Program-made: the position numbers and the translations under genes
Shown: one piece after another, positions 51,289 to 56,636 of the stretch
Position numbering within the stretch: position 1 is the stretch's first letter
Layout: every line of letters begins with the position of its first letter
Notes under the pieces: generated by a model
What the model saw: only the letters and a program-made list of their open reading frames with translations
Database searches by the model: none
What the model was told of the DNA's origin: nothing
Assembly (NCBI GenBank): GCA_902604855.1
Contig: CACLAF010000008.1
Span: 1 to 56,636 of the forward strand
Source: an uncultured SAR86 cluster bacterium
Lineage (GTDB): Bacteria > Pseudomonadota > Gammaproteobacteria > Magnimaribacterales > Magnimaribacteraceae
Direction: 5' to 3'
DNA length: 56,636 nt

Positions 51289-52107
51289 GTGAGATTTTTA
51301 AGATTATTATTTTTGGGAGCTCTTTTTACTTTTCAATCGATACTCTTATCAGAGCCTATTCCAACTGGTCCGAATGGAAAGCCTGATCTAAACGGAGTAT
51401 GGCAAGTTATGAATAGGGCTAATTTTAACTTAGAAGCTCACTCAGCCTCTGCAGCTATGCATCTCGTCGAAGGCCCTGTAGTTTCTATACCGCATCCTGA
51501 TATTCTTGCATTAGGTGCAGTTGGATCTGTACCAGGTGGGTTAAGTGTCGTCGAAGGAAACAAAATTCCTTATAAGAGAGATGCTCTAAGAAAAAGAGAT
51601 GAGAACCGAAATGATTGGTTAAATAGAGATCCTGAAATCAAATGCTATTTACCCGGAGTACCCAGAGCAACTTATATGCCCTATGCCTTCCAAATATTCC
51701 ATAGTGAGGAAGCTTTCTTTTTCGCTTACGAATATGCTGGCGCTACAAGAAATATATACCTAGAAGATCCCGGAGAACCACCAGTTGACTCATGGATGGG
51801 GCAATCTTGGGGCTATTGGGAAGAAAATACTTTTGTTGTGGAAGCTACAGGATTTAATGATCAAACTTGGTTTGATAGGTCAGGAAATTATCATTCAGAT
51901 AAACTAAAGGTTACAGAAAGATATACTCTTTTAAATCCGTATCTGATGGACTATGAAGCTATTATTGAAGATGAAGAGGTTTTTACTAGACCATGGAAAA
52001 TAAAGATGAAGCTATATAAAAAAGTAGGAGATGATGCGCAACTTCAACAATTTAAATGCGTTGAATTTGTTGAAGAGTTAATTTATGGAGAATGGCGTGC
52101 AAAATAA
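51289..52107 (+). CDS. Exported protein with PDLNGVW motif, unknown function
   Basis: A 272-residue protein starting at GTG with AGGGAG ahead. Signal peptide (MRFLRLLFLGALFTFQSILL), then GPNGKPDLNGVW with P32-D-L-N-G-V-W38, and later a GYWEENTFVVEATGFNDQ segment. The next gene carries the same two marks (PDLQGVW, GWWEGDTLVVKT), so the two are diverged paralogues. I know this type as a hypothetical exported family of marine and soil bacteria; its function is not established. The beta-rich pattern and export suggest a periplasmic binding or enzymatic role. The next gene starts within its last codons. Confidence 0.7.
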   Translation: MRFLRLLFLGALFTFQSILLSEPIPTGPNGKPDLNGVWQVMNRANFNLEAHSASAAMHLVEGPVVSIPHPDILALGAVGSVPGGLSVVEGNKIPYKRDALRKRDENRNDWLNRDPEIKCYLPGVPRATYMPYAFQIFHSEEAFFFAYEYAGATRNIYLEDPGEPPVDSWMGQSWGYWEENTFVVEATGFNDQTWFDRSGNYHSDKLKVTERYTLLNPYLMDYEAIIEDEEVFTRPWKIKMKLYKKVGDDAQLQQFKCVEFVEELIYGEWRAK

Positions 52108-53071
52108 TATATTCATAATAATTCTATCTATCTTCACACTCTCAGTATTTTCTGAAGAATTTAAAGTTAAAAAGACCTGGTATGGTGATCCTGATCTTCA
52201 AGGAGTTTGGACAAATGCAAGTCTAACTACTTTAGAGAGACCTGATCATTTTGACACCCTAGAGATAAGTGATGAAGTAGCTGATTATGCAAAAAAAGCA
52301 AGTCAAGATTTTAATGAAATACTTGATAATCCTTATGAAGAAGGAGAAACACCTGAATCTGGTGGGGATGTTGGTGGTTATAATGTAGCCTGGATGGATC
52401 CTGGAAATGATTTCATCAGACTTAATGGAAAATATCGAAGTTCGATCTTAACGTATCCCGAAAATGGAAAATTGCCCAGAAGACTTACTAGATGGGCAAT
52501 AGAAGGTCCTTCAATTTATAGAATGTTTAACAGTGCAGATCATCCAGAAGAGAGAAGTCTTGGGGAAAGATGTATTGTTGGATTTGGTTCCAGTGGAGGA
52601 CCGCCTATGTTGAATGTTCTTTACAACAACCATTATCAAATCGTTCAATCTCCAGGCTATGTCTTGATAATGGTCGAGATGAATCACGACGCTAGGATTA
52701 TAAGACTTGAATCAGAGCATAATCCTGATGAGATGCGTCCTTGGTTGGGAGATTCCATAGGATGGTGGGAGGGAGACACTCTTGTTGTTAAAACTAAGAA
52801 TCATCATCCTCAACAAAAATTTAGAGCTGCTATAAGGCATCAAATCTTAATGATGGATGGCGCAGAGGTAATAGAAAGATTTACGAGAACAAGTGATAAT
52901 GAAATTTTGTATGAATTCGAAGTTAATGATAAGAAAGCATACCGAGACATCTGGAAAGGAGAGATGCCCCTAAGGGCAACCGACGCAAAGATTTATGAAT
53001 ATGCTTGTCATGAAGGAAATTATGCAATGGCTAATATACTGGCAGGTGCAAGAGCGGAGGAAAGTCGATGA
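52097..53071 (+). CDS. Exported protein with PDLQGVW motif, paralogue of the preceding gene
   Basis: 324 residues from the GTG at 52097, which has GGAG six bases ahead; an in-frame ATG at 52085 would add four residues. A short hydrophobic signal (NNIFIIILSIFTLSVFS) is followed by P32-D-L-Q-G-V-W38, the same position as in its neighbour, then RRLTRWAIEGPS, GERCIVGFGSSGGPP, and IGWWEGDTLVVKTKNHHPQQ. The C-terminus IYEYACHEGNYAMANILAG is a conserved ending of this family. Function unknown. It overlaps the DUF6152 gene by four bases (ATGA). Confidence 0.7.
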   Translation: MQNNIFIIILSIFTLSVFSEEFKVKKTWYGDPDLQGVWTNASLTTLERPDHFDTLEISDEVADYAKKASQDFNEILDNPYEEGETPESGGDVGGYNVAWMDPGNDFIRLNGKYRSSILTYPENGKLPRRLTRWAIEGPSIYRMFNSADHPEERSLGERCIVGFGSSGGPPMLNVLYNNHYQIVQSPGYVLIMVEMNHDARIIRLESEHNPDEMRPWLGDSIGWWEGDTLVVKTKNHHPQQKFRAAIRHQILMMDGAEVIERFTRTSDNEILYEFEVNDKKAYRDIWKGEMPLRATDAKIYEYACHEGNYAMANILAGARAEESR

Positions 53072-53505
53072 TAAACTTTGCGTGTAAATCAATTATTACA
53101 ATATTTCTCTCAATATTAAGTATCAATAGTTTTTCCCATCATGCTTTCACAGCAGAATTTGATGCTAATGCCCCAGTAAATCTCACTGGTGAGGTGATTA
53201 AAGTTGAATGGATTAACCCTCATGCCTGGGTTCATATAGAAGTTGAAGAGGCTGGCAAAAAAACTATTTGGATGGTCGAAGGAGGAACTCCTAATACCTT
53301 AATACGAAACGGTATTACTAAACAGAGCATTAAACCAGGTACGGTAATTGTGGTAAGAGGTTACCAAAGTAAGGGAAAACTTTGTTTACCACGCTGCATA
53401 GCAAACGGAAGAGATGTAACCTTCCCAGATGGTAGAAAGGTGTTTATGGGATCTTCCGGTACTGGAGCTCCAAGAGATGGAGCTGATCCTAGAGAGAGAA
53501 GGTAA
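53068..53505 (+). CDS. DUF6152 family exported protein
   Basis: A 145-residue protein with a signal peptide ending in FS, then the DUF6152 hallmark SHHAFTAEFDANAPVNLTG followed by VEWINPHAWVHIEVEE. This is a small beta-barrel-like (OB-type) fold by pattern; no function is established. Two conserved cysteines (LCLPRC) and a Gly/Arg-rich tail are present. A strong GGAGG precedes the ATG. It overlaps the PDLQGVW gene and is followed seven bases later by the cytochrome. Confidence 0.8.
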   Translation: MINFACKSIITIFLSILSINSFSHHAFTAEFDANAPVNLTGEVIKVEWINPHAWVHIEVEEAGKKTIWMVEGGTPNTLIRNGITKQSIKPGTVIVVRGYQSKGKLCLPRCIANGRDVTFPDGRKVFMGSSGTGAPRDGADPRERR

Positions 53506-53512
53506 TGGTTGT

Positions 53513-53941
53513 ATGAAAACTACCCTTTTTCTTATTTTAATTCTCTCAATTTCTTTCAATTCATTTGCCGATAATGATCACCATGCAGATATGCATGATG
53601 TCATGGCTCATCTTTTGACTCCAGCATCTGAAAAAATATGGAATGCATCAGGTTTTATAATTACGAAAGAGGGGGAATTTAGTCTTGAGCCGATCAATCA
53701 GGAAGAGTGGAATGAAGTTATTTTTGGTGCCAAAGTAATAATGGAGAGCACTTTTATTTTAAATAGACCTGATCGTGCGAAAGGAAGAGAAGACTGGATA
53801 AGATTTTCCGAATTGCTTGAACCGATAGGTAAAAAAGCTCTAGAAGCTGCCGAAAGCAAGGACTCTGAGAAACTCTTCTCAGTTGGTGCAGATTTATATC
53901 AGGCATGTGTAGCTTGTCATAATGTATATATGAAAAAGTAA
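53513..53941 (+). CDS. Class II c-type cytochrome (cytochrome c'/c556-like)
   Basis: A 142-residue exported protein with signal peptide MKTTLFLILILSISFNSFA. A single heme motif C132-V-A-C135-H136 lies at the extreme C-terminus, as in class II cytochromes c; the chain before it is helical (four-helix bundle expected). An N-terminal His-rich DNDHHADMHDVMAHLL holds a possible heme-iron Met. The start is the ATG at 53513; the frame is open upstream but only as overlap with the DUF6152 gene. It would carry one electron in the periplasm. Confidence 0.82.
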   Translation: MKTTLFLILILSISFNSFADNDHHADMHDVMAHLLTPASEKIWNASGFIITKEGEFSLEPINQEEWNEVIFGAKVIMESTFILNRPDRAKGREDWIRFSELLEPIGKKALEAAESKDSEKLFSVGADLYQACVACHNVYMKK

Positions 53942-53946
53942 ATTTT

Positions 53947-54525
53947 ATGTTGAACTTTGTTGACTGGCTAGCTTCAACTTCGGGAAGCATTGCTCTGCGT
54001 GAGTCACTATATATGTACCCTTGGATAGAATCTGCTCATGTCCTATTTATAGCTATATTTTTTGGTACTTTATTGTTTGTTGATCTGAGATTGACAGGAT
54101 ATGGCTTCAAAAACTTATCCATCAGTCAAATGAACTCTAAGATCTTGCCTTTAACTATCATCGGTTTTATTTTGATGATAACTACAGGTCTATTATTATT
54201 TTATGCATTGCCTATAAGAAATTATCATAATCTGTTTTTTAGGATTAAGTTATTTTTGATGTTGCTCGCAGGTCTCAATGCCTGGCATTTTCACAGAACT
54301 ATGAATCGACAGGGCAAGGCCTGGGATAAAAACAGCTTCATTCCATTTTGGATGAAGGCATCGGCAACTATTTCTCTAGTTCTATGGGGACTAGTGATCA
54401 TTTCCGGCAGGATGATCGCTTACAATTGGTTTGATTGCGACAAGCAACCTCAATCTGAGTTAGTCAATTTTTTAATTAGCTGTACCGTTGATCCAGAAAT
54501 TTATGAGTATTTAAATGGAATCTAA
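53947..54525 (+). CDS. DUF6644-like integral membrane protein (copy 1)
   Basis: A 192-residue protein with four or five helices. The pattern STSGSIALRESLYMYPWIE, then HVLFIAIFFGTLLFVDLRL and a later GLLLFYA helix, is that of DUF6644. Histidines on helix positions (H33-like in SAHVL, AWHFHRT) could bind heme, but this is speculative. It starts five bases after the cytochrome gene and overlaps its paralogue by 11 bases. Confidence 0.72.
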   Translation: MLNFVDWLASTSGSIALRESLYMYPWIESAHVLFIAIFFGTLLFVDLRLTGYGFKNLSISQMNSKILPLTIIGFILMITTGLLLFYALPIRNYHNLFFRIKLFLMLLAGLNAWHFHRTMNRQGKAWDKNSFIPFWMKASATISLVLWGLVIISGRMIAYNWFDCDKQPQSELVNFLISCTVDPEIYEYLNGI

Positions 54526-54991
54526 CCAACTACTGCAAATTATCTATTTTCTTGAGGACAGCTATATTGGTGAATATGTAAGAAGTTCGTTGTGGCTATT
54601 TCCAGTAATTCAGTCCTTTCATCTTATAGGCCTAGGAATTTTAGGTGGTGCTGTAGTTATCGGAGATTTTAGACTATTGGGAATTTTAATGAAAACTGAA
54701 ACCACTAGCTATGTAATAAAAGTCACCAAGCCCTGGTTTAACTTTGGACTTTCTATTTTGATTCTCACAGGTATCCCACTTTTTTTAAGTGAGGCAGTGA
54801 AATGTTATTACAGCAGAGCATTTTGGATAAAGATCTCGTGCCTACTAATTGGAACGATATTCGTTTATTTCATAAGGAATCCAATAGTTCTTTCAAGAGA
54901 AGAAAACTTCCTCATGAAAATTTTGGGAGTTCTGTCTTTTTCTATTTGGGTTGTTACAGCTGCTTCGGGACGTTGGATAGGGTTTTCCTAA
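54515..54991 (+). CDS. DUF6644-like integral membrane protein (copy 2)
   Basis: A 158-residue, four-helix protein related to the preceding gene: RSSLWLFPVIQSFHLIGLGI parallels LYMYPWIESAHVLFIAI, and VVIGDFRLLGILM parallels FVDLRLTGYGF. The tandem copies probably form a heterodimeric membrane unit. The 3' end overlaps the PQQ-propeller gene by four bases. Confidence 0.7.
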   Translation: MESNQLLQIIYFLEDSYIGEYVRSSLWLFPVIQSFHLIGLGILGGAVVIGDFRLLGILMKTETTSYVIKVTKPWFNFGLSILILTGIPLFLSEAVKCYYSRAFWIKISCLLIGTIFVYFIRNPIVLSREENFLMKILGVLSFSIWVVTAASGRWIGFS

Positions 54992-56636
54992 TCCAAAGAG
55001 AAAGCAAGTATTGCATTTCCGGCCATCTGACCATGTTGACTGTAACCACTGTTTACAAATACCCAGTCATCAACAATTACTGGTCCGGCTGAATCTATGG
55101 AACCTCCAACTGCGGGCATTCCATTTACTGTCACGAAGTCTTTGAGGGTATCGAACTCCCATAATTTAGAACCGTCTTCGCTTGCATGCGCTGAAAATCT
55201 ACCATCCAATGCTCCTGCAAAAATTACGTTATTTGTCATTGAAATGGCTGCTGAGAAACCAGTACTGCATTTGCCCTCGCCATGTAAAGCTTTTCTAGAT
55301 TCGCAAATATCATCTAACTGATATTCCCATAAAATATCTCCATCTTCAAAATCTAGAGCATACAGACCTGGTTTTGCATCCCTATCATAGTCTCTGTTAA
55401 CTTTTCTATCCGATATTGGGACATATAAATTTTTGTTATCAGTTGTCATGCCAAAGTGAACTCCTCCAAGTGTACCTCCATTTCCAACTTTACTTTTCCA
55501 AAAGATCTCTCCTGTATTTATATCAATTCTAAAGACCCAGCCTGATTTTTGACCAGCAAGAAGGATTTTTTCCCCTTCCTTATCTTTGGACTGGATTACT
55601 GAAGCACCAAAATCAAAGTCAGGACCATTTTCTTTTGGACAGACCAATCTTTTTATACCTGGTATCTCACAACCCATATTGTAAGCATCACCTTTGAGTG
55701 TCTGAGTTGCCCATATTTTCTCCCCTGATTCTAGGTTCATTGAGATGATAGCATCGCTAAAATTAGACGCAGGACTTTGTAAACTTTGACCTGTTCCGAA
55801 GAAAATTCTTTTATCTTCTTTATCAATACCAGGAGCATTCCAGACGGCTGATCCCGCTGGTGCAAACTTTTCAATTCTTGTGATTAATCCTTTTCCAAGA
55901 CTTTTAGATCTCTCTTCAACCCTATGCTTCCATATTATTTCACCAGAATCAGTATCAACTGCTGCTATCCCTCCGCTTGTTTTACAGCACTCGTGTCTGG
56001 GATCTATCGCGAGTACTGTTTCAAAAGTAGATATGGGAACTATGAGATATTTTCCCGATTGTACTGGAGAAGCAGAAGGAATATTTGATTCATAATCAAC
56101 GGGAATTTTTGATGTCCAAATCAATTCACCGCTAAATAAATTTAACTTGTAAACTTCAAAATCAGAATCAACTAAAAAAATTGATTCACCATCTATTTCA
56201 TTTAAGACTGGCGCATTTCTGAGTCTAGCCTTGGATGTAAATTTCCAGTATGTACAGCCGTTTTCTCTATTTAGTGCATGGAGAGAATCTGAATCAGATA
56301 ATAAAATTACTTCTCCTATAATGATAGGTTGGGCCCTTACATCTTGTGAACTAATACCGAAAGACCACCGGAATTTCAAATTCTCAACATTCTCAGCATT
56401 GATATTAGAATGTGGTTGATTCCTTGTGTTGAAATTATCATACCCCCAGCTCGGCCAACTTGAGCTTTTTTCTAGATCTCTTTTCTTTATTGCATGAGTG
56501 CAAGTATTTTTAGTCGAGCCTTTTATGGAATTAACTACTTCATTTTGAGATAAGTATTTTGAGATAGCTCCTTTTTCTTGAGTCGAAAGGTGAGAAGCTT
56601 GAAGCTTCATTTTTCCTTTTTGAAGAATATACATAA
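54988..56636 (-). CDS. Cytochrome c-PQQ propeller dehydrogenase, polyvinyl-alcohol-dehydrogenase-like (5' end outside the window)
   Basis: A periplasmic quinoprotein-like oxidoreductase. The visible frame begins with LQKGKMKLQASHLSTQEKGA, the C-terminal part of a class I cytochrome c domain with its heme-ligand Met, so the CxxCH and signal peptide lie beyond the right edge. Then come beta-propeller blades with tryptophan-docking-type repeats: WPSWGYDNFNTRNQPHSNI, GCTYWKFTSKARLRNAPVL, SGEIIWKHRV, SGEKIWATQTL, TGEIFWKSKVG and DGDILWEYQL. The order cytochrome-propeller and these repeats match polyvinyl alcohol dehydrogenases; the natural substrate is probably another alcohol. It overlaps the DUF6644 gene by four bases. 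About 549 residues are seen. Confidence 0.85.
   Translation of the reverse strand, partial: MYILQKGKMKLQASHLSTQEKGAISKYLSQNEVVNSIKGSTKNTCTHAIKKRDLEKSSSWPSWGYDNFNTRNQPHSNINAENVENLKFRWSFGISSQDVRAQPIIIGEVILLSDSDSLHALNRENGCTYWKFTSKARLRNAPVLNEIDGESIFLVDSDFEVYKLNLFSGELIWTSKIPVDYESNIPSASPVQSGKYLIVPISTFETVLAIDPRHECCKTSGGIAAVDTDSGEIIWKHRVEERSKSLGKGLITRIEKFAPAGSAVWNAPGIDKEDKRIFFGTGQSLQSPASNFSDAIISMNLESGEKIWATQTLKGDAYNMGCEIPGIKRLVCPKENGPDFDFGASVIQSKDKEGEKILLAGQKSGWVFRIDINTGEIFWKSKVGNGGTLGGVHFGMTTDNKNLYVPISDRKVNRDYDRDAKPGLYALDFEDGDILWEYQLDDICESRKALHGEGKCSTGFSAAISMTNNVIFAGALDGRFSAHASEDGSKLWEFDTLKDFVTVNGMPAVGGSIDSAGPVIVDDWVFVNSGYSQHGQMAGNAILAFSLD

Overview
The window is a very compact, AT-rich stretch of bacterial chromosome. 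I judge it by eye to be roughly one third G+C. Several gene families and linkages point to a marine, genome-streamlined gammaproteobacterium: hda with its clamp-binding peptide, yqgE/algH, purM-purN, a DUF2066 gene beside hda, ppnP, sppA and xseA. Secreted and catabolic families common in open-ocean lineages are also present (two phytanoyl-CoA dioxygenases, DUF3604, DUF6152, a Baeyer-Villiger-type flavoprotein, acyl-CoA carboxylase with AtuA). SAR86 or a relative is my best guess, but this is inference; no rRNA or phylogenetic marker was tested. There is no insertion sequence, prophage, CRISPR array or rRNA operon.

Layout. 1-4.6 kb: a truncated acyl-CoA dehydrogenase, a stand-alone dihydrolipoamide dehydrogenase, a class-C beta-lactamase-fold hydrolase and a two-repeat protein of unknown function, closed by a hairpin. 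4.7-6.9 kb: ppnP, a string of tiny secreted or membrane proteins (two of them below 60 codons and easily missed), tRNA-Val(GAC), and a 55-residue lipoprotein. 7-9 kb: a MAPEG protein, a secreted MsrA-thioredoxin/glutaredoxin-MsrB fusion and a glyoxalase-fold protein, ended by an intrinsic terminator. 9.4-14 kb: a methyltransferase, a cystathionine beta-synthase/gamma-lyase pair (transsulfuration) and pyrB. 14-25 kb: DUF3604 with a PhyH oxygenase, an SCP2 protein, dsbD with a redoxin, a second PhyH oxygenase, nudix-yqgE-SGNH, DedA, a BAX-inhibitor-1-like protein and an iron-containing alcohol dehydrogenase.

25-39 kb is the housekeeping core: recX, dnaX, recR, dcd, purM-purN-DUF3108, DUF2066, a CDP-alcohol phosphatidyltransferase, hda, sppA, an ArsC-like protein, a TlpA-like lipoprotein, an M23 peptidase, xseA and an EamA transporter. 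39.7-45.8 kb is one tight operon for carboxylation-dependent degradation of a branched acyl-CoA (carboxyltransferase, biotin carboxylase/BCCP, AtuA, crotonase). 46-50 kb: a Baeyer-Villiger-type monooxygenase, pseudoazurin with a one-helix partner, a saccharopine-dehydrogenase-like enzyme and glyoxalase I. 50-56.6 kb: a cyclase-family protein, then a closely packed set of exported proteins (two with a PDLxGVW motif, DUF6152, a class II cytochrome c, two DUF6644-like membrane proteins). This set faces a cytochrome c/PQQ-propeller dehydrogenase that runs off the right edge. I regard it as the best candidate here for an undescribed functional module.

Worth a second look: an A9 tract in dnaX preceded by GGAGG and followed at once by a -1-frame stop, which could yield a gamma-like short product; divergent genes whose ATG codons share one CATG; near-universal overlap of convergent gene ends; a Q in place of the fingerprint His in the Baeyer-Villiger-like enzyme; and a crotonase that lacks one of the two usual catalytic glutamates. 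All functional calls come from reading motifs; no database search was run.
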